Origin: an uncultured Pseudomonadota bacterium
GTDB lineage: Bacteria > Pseudomonadota > Gammaproteobacteria > Ga0077536
Length of the DNA stretch: 38,332 bases
Assembly: GCA_903825645.1 (NCBI GenBank)
Contig: CAIKBL010000039.1
Coordinates: forward strand, 1-38,332
Direction of reading: 5' to 3'
Shown here: one piece after another, positions 1-7,670 of the stretch
Position numbering within the stretch: the first letter of the stretch is position 1
Layout: each line of letters opens with the position of its first letter
The notes under the pieces: model-generated
The model's database searches: none
Seen by the model: the letters and a program-made list of their open reading frames with translations, nothing else
Told to the model about the DNA's origin: nothing
Position numbers and translations under genes: made by a program

Positions 1-200
1 CATCAGCTCGTTGCCCGGCGAACCGGTGCGGCACCTGGGCGCTGTGCGGGGTCACGGGGGCATCGAAAATCGCCTGCATTGGGTGTCTCGCCGTGACTTT
101 CCGGGAGGACTGCAGCCGAGTCCGTCGGGGGCATGCGGCAGGGAATCTCACCGTGCTCCGACCAATGGCGCTCATTCGCCAGGCCTTGTGGTGCCTACCT
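1..200 (+). pseudogene. C-terminal remnant of an ISAs1-family transposase
   Basis: Starting at base 2, the reading frame gives ISSLPGEP, then AVRGHGGIENRLHWV. This is the conserved C-terminal block of ISAs1-family transposases, which usually reads like AVRGHWGIENRLHWVLDVTF. After HWV the match moves to another frame near base 93 and continues as VTFREDCSRVRRGHAAGN followed by LTVLRPMAL. A frameshift therefore breaks the gene. The relic runs off the left edge, so its length is unknown, and similarity fades after about base 200. No terminal inverted repeat was recognised. It lies just upstream of a catabolic cluster and suggests past rearrangement there. Confidence 0.8.
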
Positions 201-316
201 CCGGGCTATGAGACTCGCCGACCGATACGCATGCCGGTTCGCCTTGTCCGCGTCCCACAGCAGCCAATCTGCTAGGATCCGGTTGAATTCACAAGACATC
301 AGAGGAGAACATCCCC

Positions 317-1081
317 ATGACCGGAAAACTCGCAAACAAAGTCATCATTGTCACCGGCGGCAGTACCGGGATTGGTCGTGCGACTGCTATTCGTTGCGCG
401 GCAGACGGCGCCAAGGTCGTGGTTGCCGATATCAATACGGTAGAAGCCCCAGCCACCGTTGAGGCCATCATCAAAGCGGGCGGCGACGCAACCTTCGTCA
501 AAACCAACGTTGCTGTGGCAAGTGAAGTCCAGGCATTGATTGCAGCTACCGTCAAAGCCTATGGTCGCCTAGACGGTGCCTTCAACAACGCAGGCATCGA
601 AGGCGAGTTCTCTAGTATCCTCAAGCTAAGCGAGGAAACTTTTGATCGAACCATAGCGGTCAACCTTAAAGGGGTCTGGCTGTGTATTAAATATCAGATT
701 GAACAGATGATGAATCAGGGTAGCGGAGGCTCGATCGTCAGCACCGCTTCGGTTGCCGGCCTGATCGGCTCACGTGGTGCAAGTGCCTATTGCGCGTCGA
801 AACACGGCGTCATCGGGATCACCAAAGGCGTCGCGCTTGAATATGCCCGTAAGCGGATTCGGGTCAATGCTGTCTGCCCTGGGGTGATTAAGACGCCCAT
901 GGTCGATCGCCTAGTCCATGAAAGTGGCGTAGGAGAATCCGCGCTGATCGCGCAAGAGCCGATGGATCGTCTTGGTGAGCCACGCGAGATCGGTGACGCC
1001 GTCGCTTGGCTTCTGTCCGATGAATCGTCATTCGTCACCGGCATCGCCCTTCCGGTCGATGGCGGCTATACAGCCCAATAG
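317..1081 (+). CDS. SDR-family NAD(P)-dependent oxidoreductase
   Basis: Classical short-chain dehydrogenase/reductase of 254 aa, the usual length. The cofactor loop TGGSTGIG is at residues 13-20, and Asp38 at the end of the second strand favours NAD(H). NNAG is at 90-93, and the catalytic tetrad is Asn116, Ser145, Tyr158 and Lys162. The C-terminal motif GIALPVDGGY is typical. An AGAGGAG ribosome site lies 8 bases before the ATG. It is the first intact gene of a plus-strand cluster with a broken enoyl-CoA hydratase and an acyl-CoA carboxylase, so a hydroxyacyl-CoA or alcohol substrate in that pathway is likely. The exact substrate cannot be read from sequence; AtuB or AtuG of acyclic terpene degradation are possible functional analogues. 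Confidence 0.9.
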   Translation: MTGKLANKVIIVTGGSTGIGRATAIRCAADGAKVVVADINTVEAPATVEAIIKAGGDATFVKTNVAVASEVQALIAATVKAYGRLDGAFNNAGIEGEFSSILKLSEETFDRTIAVNLKGVWLCIKYQIEQMMNQGSGGSIVSTASVAGLIGSRGASAYCASKHGVIGITKGVALEYARKRIRVNAVCPGVIKTPMVDRLVHESGVGESALIAQEPMDRLGEPREIGDAVAWLLSDESSFVTGIALPVDGGYTAQ

Positions 1082-1105
1082 GGTTCCAGCCGAACAGTCG
1101 CAGGT

Positions 1106-1135
1106 ACGCGTGCCAGGCTGATGCCCGGCACGCGT
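1106..1135. other. Perfect 9-bp stem-loop between SDR gene and hydratase relic
   Basis: ACGCGTGCC at 1106-1114 pairs exactly with GGCACGCGT at 1127-1135. The 12-base loop can add an inner GGC/GCC pairing around TGAT. No T-run follows on either strand, so it is not a standard intrinsic terminator. It could be an mRNA processing or stabilising hairpin, or a protein-binding palindrome. Confidence 0.45.
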
Positions 1136-1195
1136 TGACCTTCCGAGTGCGGTTCCTCTAGAGTCCGGGCTCGATTACTTCGCGGGAGGCAGTGC

Positions 1196-1589
1196 GTGAC
1201 GAATGATGGTGTGGACACGGAGGTACGAGCCTCCGTCTTTTATGCAACCATTGTGCGTCCGTCGCGACACAACGCCATGAACGAAGCCGTTTGTGCGCGA
1301 CTGAGTCAAGTGCTGGACCAGGCAGAAGCCGATCCGACCTGCCGGGTTATCGTATTAACAGGTCAGGGAGACGCTGCATTTTGCGCGGGAGGCGATCTTT
1401 CGACCGGTACCGACTGCGCGCCCTTCCCACTCACCCCCGCTAATCCAGGGCATTACGCCCGAGGCCTTTTCCGTCGCATGGATGCCTGCAGGTTATCCCA
1501 TGCTCCCGGTGATCGCGCAGACCGAAGACGCAAAGGAAGGCATGTCGGCCTTCAATGACCGCCGCAAGCCCAATTGGACAGGACGCTGA
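1196..1589 (+). pseudogene. Enoyl-CoA hydratase, internally deleted and frameshifted
   Basis: The GTG at 1196 has a GGGAGGC ribosome site and opens a frame with a good crotonase N-terminus: RPSRHNAMNEAV, then VIVLTGQGDAAFCAGGDLS, the oxyanion-hole motif. The match holds to about 1490 (RRMDACRL). The stretch ending at 1589 is a typical crotonase C-terminus in a different frame, AQTEDAKEGMSAFNDRRKP followed by NWTGR. About 120-140 central residues are missing, including the second half of the active site, and the two ends are out of frame. The product would be truncated at 1558 and inactive. The parent was probably a hydratase serving the adjacent carboxylase, in the manner of LiuC or AtuE; that is inference from context. 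The next gene starts 6 bases after the relic. Confidence 0.85.
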
Positions 1590-1595
1590 ACTCAC

Positions 1596-3071
1596 ATGCC
1601 TATTAAACGAATTCTGATCGCCAACCGAGGCGAAATTGCCTGCCGAATTCAGCGCACGGCGCGTCGGCTGGGTCTGGAAACGATCGCGGTCTATCACTTT
1701 ACGGACCGACATGCGCCGCATGTCTCCGAGGCAGACAGTGCGATCGAACTACAAGCCGAAATTCCGACGGCCGCCTATCTAGATATTCAGCAACTGCTCG
1801 CTGCTGCACACGCCATGGGCGCGGACGCCATCCATCCAGGGTACGGGTTTCTCGCCGAGAATGCTGGCTTTGCAGCGGCGGTCGAGGCTGCTGGACTGCG
1901 CTTCATTGGACCCCAACCGAAGGTCATCGAACTCATGGGCGATAAGCTTCGAGCCCGTGATTTCGCGGCTTCGCGCGGGATCCCGGTCGCGCCCAGTTGC
2001 ACGCAGGAAGGCTCCATGGACGCTTTCATCGCAGCGGCCAGTACTATCGGATTCCCGTTACTCATCAAGGCTGCGGCAGGCGGGGGCGGTAAAGGCATGA
2101 GTATCGTGCATAGCGCTGATGAGCTCGCGAACCGCGCCGCACTAGCCACCAGCGAGGCACAGCGCTATTTCGCCGATGGCCGAATCTATGCTGAACGCTA
2201 TATCGAACGACCACGTCATATCGAAGTGCAGGTGCTTGGCGATGGAACTGGGAACGTTGTCCATTTATTCGAGCGTGAGTGTTCGGTGCAACGCCGTTTT
2301 CAGAAAATCATTGAAGAGAGCCCGGCCCCTAACCTACCCCGCGCCCTGCGCGACGAGATCTGCAGTGCCGCAGTCGAGCTCTCTAGCGCGGCACTTTACC
2401 GAAATGCTGGTACGGTCGAGTTCATTCTCGCGCCGGACGGCGCCTTTTATTTTTTGGAGATGAATACCCGCCTCCAAGTCGAACATCCTGTCACTGAGTT
2501 TGTGACCGGAATGGATCTGGTTGAGGCACAATTGCGAGTGGCCAACGGTGAGGCCCTCTGGCTTACGCAAGAAGTCATACGACAAACCGGTCATGCCATC
2601 GAATGCCGAGTTTGCGCAGAGCTACCGGCCCTCGATTTTCGGCCGGCCACAGGGACAGTGCGTGTACTACATGTGCCGGAGGCACCGTATCTCCGGTTTG
2701 AAAGCGGTATACGAGAAGGATTGCCCATCACCGCCGCCTTCGACTCAATGCTCGCAAAGTTGGTCTGCTATGGAGATGATCGTGCGGAGGCTATCTCACG
2801 AATAAAGTCAGCACTGGACGCGACAGTACTTCTTGGGGTGGACTCTAATTTGGAATACCTCTCCGCTATCTTCGCTCACCCAGCTTTCGTCGCCGGCGAT
2901 TTGCACACTGGGTTCATCGTCCAGCACGCGGCGAGTCTTGCACCGCTCCCGCTCGACGCGGCCATGCGAGCATCCGTTTTGATTGCAGCCGCCCTCGGTA
3001 ATGACGATTTCAGACGCATGGTCGACATAATTCCCGAACCTCATGCTTCCATTGGCTACTGGCGGAACTGA
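1596..3071 (+). CDS. Acyl-CoA carboxylase, biotin carboxylase subunit (alpha-chain N-terminal part)
   Basis: ATP-grasp biotin carboxylase of 491 aa, which carboxylates biotin using ATP and bicarbonate. The N-terminal domain opens with RILIANRGEIACRI. The glycine-rich loop GGGGKG is at 162-167, ERECSVQRRFQKIIEE at about 227-241, and the metal and catalytic segment EMNTRLQVEHP at 288-298. All key motifs are intact. It is longer than AccC (about 450 aa) but lacks the biotin domain, which is encoded by the next gene in another frame. The two lengths (491 and 168 aa) sum to 659 aa, the size of a single-chain MCC, GCC or PCC alpha subunit. The C-terminus stops at GYWRN, in the linker where single-chain proteins continue into the BT domain. 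The split may be a true fission or a recent frameshift. Confidence 0.93.
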   Translation: MPIKRILIANRGEIACRIQRTARRLGLETIAVYHFTDRHAPHVSEADSAIELQAEIPTAAYLDIQQLLAAAHAMGADAIHPGYGFLAENAGFAAAVEAAGLRFIGPQPKVIELMGDKLRARDFAASRGIPVAPSCTQEGSMDAFIAAASTIGFPLLIKAAAGGGGKGMSIVHSADELANRAALATSEAQRYFADGRIYAERYIERPRHIEVQVLGDGTGNVVHLFERECSVQRRFQKIIEESPAPNLPRALRDEICSAAVELSSAALYRNAGTVEFILAPDGAFYFLEMNTRLQVEHPVTEFVTGMDLVEAQLRVANGEALWLTQEVIRQTGHAIECRVCAELPALDFRPATGTVRVLHVPEAPYLRFESGIREGLPITAAFDSMLAKLVCYGDDRAEAISRIKSALDATVLLGVDSNLEYLSAIFAHPAFVAGDLHTGFIVQHAASLAPLPLDAAMRASVLIAAALGNDDFRRMVDIIPEPHASIGYWRN

Positions 3072-3075
3072 ATCT

Positions 3076-3582
3076 ATGGCTGTGATATTGACACTCGACG
3101 GAGAGACTACAACGGTCGAAATTTTGGGCCGTAAGCCACAACTGCGCTGCAGCGTCGAAGACCGTTACTATGTGGTGTACGAGACGCCAGCAGAAACCGA
3201 CGGGGGTGGCTGGATCACCGTCAACGGCGTTCGACACCGGATTTGGCGTATTCAGGAGGGCGAGCGCGTTCACCTAAAAATAGGCAACCGCATATTTTCG
3301 GTTGGCATTACCGATCCGATCGATGCGGCACGTCAAACAACGCGAAGCGGCGAAATCCGAGCTGATATGCCAGGCGTGATTGTCGCGCTCAGCTGTGAAC
3401 CAGGCTCTAACGTCCGCGCCGGAGAAGCGCTGTTGACACTTGAATCCATGAAAATGCAGATCACCCTGAACGCGCCACGAGACGGCATCGTGTCAACCGT
3501 GCATGTTGCAATTAACCAGGCTTTTCAGAAAGGCGCGCTCCTCGTCGCGCTCGAACCTGAAAAAGAATCGAGTCCATCATGA
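3076..3582 (+). CDS. Acyl-CoA carboxylase, BT linker and biotin carboxyl carrier domain (alpha-chain C-terminal part)
   Basis: This 168-aa protein carries a beta-rich region resembling the BT linker of alpha subunits (about 1-85) and a biotinyl domain (about 92-160). The biotinylation site is ESMKM with Lys126. The ATG at 3076 lies 4 bases after the biotin carboxylase stop and gives a start that fits the family; an in-frame ATG at 3043 would overlap the upstream gene and add residues without homology. A +1 shift at the upstream TGA would fuse both parts into one normal alpha chain. Its stop overlaps the start of the carboxyltransferase gene (ATGA at 3579-3582), so the three are probably translated together. 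Confidence 0.88.
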   Translation: MAVILTLDGETTTVEILGRKPQLRCSVEDRYYVVYETPAETDGGGWITVNGVRHRIWRIQEGERVHLKIGNRIFSVGITDPIDAARQTTRSGEIRADMPGVIVALSCEPGSNVRAGEALLTLESMKMQITLNAPRDGIVSTVHVAINQAFQKGALLVALEPEKESSPS

Positions 3583-5186
3583 GTCGCATCCGCTCTAACT
3601 TGAACACGGGTTCGTCTGAATTCCGTCAGAACTACGCGGCCAATCTCGCGCGTATCGCGTCTTTCAAGGAGCGCCAAGACGCCGCGCGCCATATTCGTCC
3701 GCCGCGTGACATTGAACGACTGAAAAAACAAGGCAAAATGTTGCCGCGCGAACGTCTTGAACGTCTGCTCGACCCGGGCACGCCGTTTCTCGAGCTGTCT
3801 TCTCTGGCCGCGAACATGGCTTATGAAGGGGAGGCGCCCGGCGCAAGCTGCATTACCGGCATCGGCATGATCAGCGGCCGCGAAGTGGTGATTCATGCTG
3901 ACGATTCCTCTATCAAAGGCGGTGCGTGGTACCCACTGACGGTCAAAAAAATAATACGTTGCCTAGATATCGCGATCGAGAATCGGCTACCGGTCGTTCA
4001 TTTATGTGATAGCGCCGGCGGATTTCTGCCGCTGCAATCGGAGCTTTTTCCCGACAAACAGATGGCCGGTAGAATCTTCCGAAATCAGTCCATCTTGAGC
4101 AAGATGAACGTCAAGCAGTTATCGCTGGTGTTTGGCCATTGCACCGCTGGCGGTGCCTACATCCCCGGTCTATCGGATTACGCCGTCATTGTCAGAGGAA
4201 CTGGCGCCGTATTTCTTGCCGGGCCACCGCTGGTCAAGGCGGCGACCGGAGAGGTGGTTACTGTTGACGAGCTTGGAGGATGCGATCTGCACACCCAGGT
4301 GAGCGGCACCTGTGATTATCCAGCAGACTCAGAGAGCCACGCTATCGCGCTAGGACGCGAAATCGTGGCGCAGTGGGCACACAGCCCGAAGTGGGCGCTG
4401 CAACGCGAGGCGGTTGAGGCCCCCTACTATCCCGCTGATGAGTTGTACGGGATTGTGCCGGACGATATCAAACGCAGTTTCGACATGCGCGAAATCATTG
4501 CTCGTCTGGTCGACGGAAGCCGCTTCCACGAATATCAACCTGCCTACGGGACGACTCTTATCTGCGGTTACGCCAATCTCTGGGGCTACAAAATAGGCAT
4601 CCTTGCCAATAATGGGGTCCTGTTCAATGACAGCGCCTTGAAAGGCGCTCACTTTATCGAGCTCTGCAACCAGAATGAAACGCCGCTCGTATTCCTGCAG
4701 AACATCACGGGTTATATGGTCGGCAAAGAATATGAAGCCAGGGGGATCACTAAAGACGGCGCCAAGATGATCATGGCGCAATCTTGCAGCCGGGTGCCAA
4801 AATTCACGGTCATGTGTCACGGCTCCTTTGGCGCCGGCAACTATGGAATGTGCGGCCGGGCCTACGATGCCCGGTTTCTGTTCAGTTGGCCTAATCACCA
4901 GATAGGGGTCATGGGTGGAGAGCAGGCGGCGCGAACGCTGGCAGAAGTCAAAATGCGACAGCTTGAGCGGGAAGGCAAGGGTCAAGACGCCGCACTCGTC
5001 GACTCGGTCTATCAAGAAACGCTGAAGGCTTATCAAGAACAGCTATCGGCGTACTACGCAACGTCCAACCTCTGGGACGACGGCATTCTGGATCCGGTCG
5101 ATACGCGTAATGCGTTGGGTGTCGCCATTAGCGCTTCGCTCAATGCTCCGCTTGAGCCCTCAGGGTACGGCGTATTTCGTTTTTGA
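3579..5186 (+). CDS. Acyl-CoA carboxylase, carboxyltransferase (beta) subunit, MCC/GCC type
   Basis: Carboxyltransferase of 535 aa that moves the carboxyl group from biotin to an acyl-CoA. Both crotonase-fold halves are present: FGHCTAGGAYIPGLSDYA and FLAGPPLVKAATGEVV in the N-terminal half, QNITGYMVGKEYEARGITK and GSFGAGNYGMCGRAY in the C-terminal half. These blocks place it with 3-methylcrotonyl-CoA and geranyl-CoA carboxylase beta subunits rather than acetyl- or propionyl-CoA enzymes. The isovaleryl-CoA dehydrogenase and HMG-CoA lyase genes that usually mark leucine degradation are not in the window, while an SDR and a hydratase relic are. An isoprenoid or other branched enoyl-CoA substrate is therefore possible. 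Substrate choice between MCC and GCC is not resolved. Confidence 0.92.
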   Translation: MSRIRSNLNTGSSEFRQNYAANLARIASFKERQDAARHIRPPRDIERLKKQGKMLPRERLERLLDPGTPFLELSSLAANMAYEGEAPGASCITGIGMISGREVVIHADDSSIKGGAWYPLTVKKIIRCLDIAIENRLPVVHLCDSAGGFLPLQSELFPDKQMAGRIFRNQSILSKMNVKQLSLVFGHCTAGGAYIPGLSDYAVIVRGTGAVFLAGPPLVKAATGEVVTVDELGGCDLHTQVSGTCDYPADSESHAIALGREIVAQWAHSPKWALQREAVEAPYYPADELYGIVPDDIKRSFDMREIIARLVDGSRFHEYQPAYGTTLICGYANLWGYKIGILANNGVLFNDSALKGAHFIELCNQNETPLVFLQNITGYMVGKEYEARGITKDGAKMIMAQSCSRVPKFTVMCHGSFGAGNYGMCGRAYDARFLFSWPNHQIGVMGGEQAARTLAEVKMRQLEREGKGQDAALVDSVYQETLKAYQEQLSAYYATSNLWDDGILDPVDTRNALGVAISASLNAPLEPSGYGVFRF

Positions 5187-5305
5187 TCTGTAACAAAGCG
5201 AGCGTTCGCGTCTAAGTACCCGAACGCGATCTCGTCGACCAACGTTTCGACTGGATGTCGTTAATGGATAGTACGCGCCGCATAAAAATCGGAAAGGATT
5301 AACCG

Positions 5306-5977
5306 ATGTCCCGCAACAAGCTGGCGGTGTTACTCAGCATCGGAATCCTCACTGTCTTGTTTATGCTGTCTCGACCCGAGCAGGCGTTGAGTCTTTCATT
5401 CATCAAACAGCAGCAAACGCTACTTAAGGCCCTCTACACCACGAGCCCTGCGTCAACGCTCGCCGCGTTTACAGCGCTCTACGTGTTAGTCACTACCTTC
5501 TCACTTCCGGGCGCTACCATTCTCACCCTCGCGGCCGGGGCTATCTTCGGCCTCTTCGTAGGCACCGCGGTCGTATCGATTGCCTCGTCCCTCGGCGCGA
5601 CGCTGACTTTCCTGATTTCGCGTCACCTATTTCGTGACGCGGTACGGCGTCGATACCACCGTCGTCTTTGCATAATTGAGCGTGGACTCGAAAAGAATGG
5701 CCCGCTCTACCTGTTGCTGCTGAGGCTGACACCGTTGGTGCCGTTCTTCGTCGTCAATCTCGTGATGGGGCTCACGGAAATGCGCGCAGCAACTTTTTAC
5801 TTAGTCAGTCAAGTAGGTGTTCTGGTATTCACACTCATCTTCGTCAAGGCGGGGACCCGGCTATCACAGATAGAATCCATTCATCAGATTGTCTCGCCAG
5901 AAATGTTAGCCCTCTGGTTAGTCTTGGGTCTTTTGCCGCTACTGGGGAAACGACTCCTAGACACCCTCAAACAGTGA
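5306..5977 (+). CDS. TVP38/TMEM64 (VTT, DedA-like) family inner-membrane protein
   Basis: Polytopic membrane protein of 223 aa. An N-terminal hydrophobic helix (about 7-20) is followed by a VTT domain with FSLPGATILTLAAGAIFG at about 66-83, a long hydrophobic stretch to about 105, the LLLRLTPLVPFFVVNLVMG block at about 137-155, and further membrane helices to the C-terminus. VTT proteins are linked to lipid scrambling or membrane homeostasis; the bacterial role is poorly defined. An AAAGGA ribosome site precedes the ATG. In many proteobacteria such a gene neighbours a mercuric-reductase-like flavoprotein, but none is here. It is separated by 119 bases from the carboxylase and converges with the MocA-like gene. 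Confidence 0.85.
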   Translation: MSRNKLAVLLSIGILTVLFMLSRPEQALSLSFIKQQQTLLKALYTTSPASTLAAFTALYVLVTTFSLPGATILTLAAGAIFGLFVGTAVVSIASSLGATLTFLISRHLFRDAVRRRYHRRLCIIERGLEKNGPLYLLLLRLTPLVPFFVVNLVMGLTEMRAATFYLVSQVGVLVFTLIFVKAGTRLSQIESIHQIVSPEMLALWLVLGLLPLLGKRLLDTLKQ

Positions 5978-6109
5978 GCTATTTGCACGAAATAGCACGC
6001 TGCCAAGCCGGCTCGCTTCGATCGCAATCTCTTTACTATCGGAGGCGAGTCGGCCGTGCCGCTATCGTACTTCGCAGCGTCAGCGCGCCGCGACGCGTAC
6101 ACCGGGCGT

Positions 6110-6706
6110 TCAACCTGCGAAAGCTTCAACCGTATCGAAGTCGCGCAAAACACCCGGTTCGACAGTCGGCAAAAAATAGGTCGCCGCCCGTGCTTGCTGG
6201 AGAATAGCACGTGCCCCTTCATCGCCACGGAGGCGTCTAAGCGACTCGACATGCTCGGCGCCAAAGAGCACGGGATGTCCGCGCTGGCCTTCATACACCG
6301 GTGCCGCGATCGAACATTCCGGCCTTGCTTCCAAGGCCATGACGAGGTCTAAAAAAACACCTGAGGGGATGAGTGGCATATCCGCCAATAGCACGAAAAC
6401 GCCCTCAAGCTCGTCGCCAAGTGCGCGCGCACCCAGCGCAAGCGAAGAACCCATGCCGTCAGCTGGTCGAGTATTGACCACACACGAAACCTCAGCCTTG
6501 GCAAGCCATTCCGCCTTGCGCCCATCCTGCGGCCCAATCACCGCAACGCGCGCGACTACCGGGGCCTTGCTCAGCGTTTCCACCGCCCACATCATCAATG
6601 GTCGTCCGCGCCACGGATGCACGAGCTTGTCGCCGTCCAAAAACCGCGAAGAAAGACCCGCCGCCAGCAGGATTGCGCCGTAACGACTAGGTCTGCTGTG
6701 GGGCAT
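6110..6706 (-). CDS. MocA/MobA-like nucleotidyltransferase (molybdenum cofactor CMP- or GMP-transferase)
   Basis: NTP-transferase (MobA-like fold) of 198 aa. The nucleotide-binding loop AILLAAGLSSRF is at 11-22, with Lys27 after it in GDKLVHPWRG. DMPLIP, the metal-binding region, is near 109-114, then GQRGHPVLFG, and RDFDTVEAFAG ends the protein. MocA attaches CMP to molybdopterin for xanthine-dehydrogenase-type enzymes. Its start overlaps the end of the xdhC gene by 20 bases, so the two are translationally linked. Together they imply maturation of a molybdenum hydroxylase, although no such structural gene is in this window. Assignment to CMP rather than GMP transfer rests on the XdhC neighbour. 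Confidence 0.85.
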   Translation of the reverse strand: MPHSRPSRYGAILLAAGLSSRFLDGDKLVHPWRGRPLMMWAVETLSKAPVVARVAVIGPQDGRKAEWLAKAEVSCVVNTRPADGMGSSLALGARALGDELEGVFVLLADMPLIPSGVFLDLVMALEARPECSIAAPVYEGQRGHPVLFGAEHVESLRRLRGDEGARAILQQARAATYFLPTVEPGVLRDFDTVEAFAG

Positions 6707-7622
6707 ACTGAGTCCGGACGATTTCGGCCAGAATCGCCAGCGCTATTTCCGGAGGATTTTTACCGCCCAACTTAAGACCAACCGGCGCGTGTAACCGGTT
6801 AATAAGCGACGATTCCAAACCCTGTTCGCGCAGGGTCAGCACACGCATCTCATGGGTCCGTGTGCTACCCAGCGCCCCGACGTAAAAACATTCGGAGCGA
6901 AGCGCTTGCGACAGGATTGTCGGCTCCCACTCATGTTCGTGGAACAGCGAGACAAACGCGGTCCACCGGTCGTATCCGGCGTAACGAAACGACGCGGGTG
7001 TGGCAAGATGTTCCGTATGCGCGGCGAAACGTGCCGTTGCTTCTAGCGTCTCCGGCTCGGAGGAAAAAGCTATAACTTCAAAGTCTGCAGCACTCGCCAG
7101 CTGCGCAAGAATAGGCACGAGGGGGCCCTTACCCGCGATCACGAGGCGTACTACGGGCGGATAGGCACGCGCGATCTCGTGAGACTCGAGGGAGGGAAAA
7201 CCACTCCTGACGATACTGGAATGACGGTTCGGATCAATCAATAAACTGACGGGCTGCCGTCTTTGCTGCGCAGAGAGCAACTCATCCAGACATGAATCCG
7301 TGAAATGAACATCAAAATACACATCTATCCCGGAACCACAAGGCAGCCGGATATCCATGTAGGGCGAACCTGCACCGTAACGAACGCACCCATTTGCCCC
7401 TTGAGCAAGCCGCGTCCGGGCCTCCGCAATGATGGCAGCCTCAGCACACCCACCCGTGATGTTTCCCACTGCTCGACCATCTTCGGCGATAGCCATTTGG
7501 CTGCCGATCGGACGTGGTGAAGAGCCGTCGGACGCGATGAGCGTGACGAGGGCAGTTTTGAGCCCCAGCTCCCGCCATTGCTTGACACTGGGGAGCACAC
7601 TGGGCACATAGAGCGCTGGCAT
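6687..7622 (-). CDS. xdhC: XdhC/CoxI family protein, molybdenum hydroxylase maturation factor
   Basis: XdhC-type protein of 311 aa. The N-terminal XdhC/CoxI domain reads KTALVTLIASDGSSPRPIGS, then GNITGGCAEAAI with the conserved Gly-Gly-Cys. The C-terminal Rossmann-like domain reads RLVIAGKGPLVPILAQLA at about 163-180 and ends with YVGALGSTRTHEMR and APVGLKLGGKNPPEIALAI, the usual family signature. XdhC binds molybdenum cofactor, promotes its sulfuration and inserts it into xanthine dehydrogenase; relatives serve CO dehydrogenase or other hydroxylases. It lies in a minus-strand run with a small membrane protein upstream and the MocA-like gene overlapping downstream. A TATAAT sequence 32 bases before its ATG may be its own promoter. 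Confidence 0.88.
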   Translation of the reverse strand: MPALYVPSVLPSVKQWRELGLKTALVTLIASDGSSPRPIGSQMAIAEDGRAVGNITGGCAEAAIIAEARTRLAQGANGCVRYGAGSPYMDIRLPCGSGIDVYFDVHFTDSCLDELLSAQQRRQPVSLLIDPNRHSSIVRSGFPSLESHEIARAYPPVVRLVIAGKGPLVPILAQLASAADFEVIAFSSEPETLEATARFAAHTEHLATPASFRYAGYDRWTAFVSLFHEHEWEPTILSQALRSECFYVGALGSTRTHEMRVLTLREQGLESSLINRLHAPVGLKLGGKNPPEIALAILAEIVRTQYAPQQT

Positions 7623-7653
7623 AGTCGAAAACCCGTTAACGCGGCGGAGCTGG

Positions 7654-7659
7654 ATTATA
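7654..7659 (-). promoter_or_regulatory. Possible -10 element for xdhC-mocA
   Basis: TATAAT, a perfect sigma-70 -10 hexamer on the minus strand, ends 31 bases before the xdhC start. The best -35 at 17-base spacing (TCGATG) matches only three positions of the consensus and lies inside the end of the upstream gene. The call rests on the -10 and its position alone. Confidence 0.35.
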
Positions 7660-7670
7660 CCGTCCCCGAC

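Noticed and set aside
4350-5036. 228-aa open frame on the minus strand
   Set aside because: It lies wholly opposite the carboxyltransferase, whose motifs are intact; it is a shadow frame.
5202-5227. GCGTTCG/CGAACGC hairpin after the carboxyltransferase as a terminator
   Set aside because: The 7-bp stem has a 12-base loop and no T-run follows, so termination cannot be claimed.
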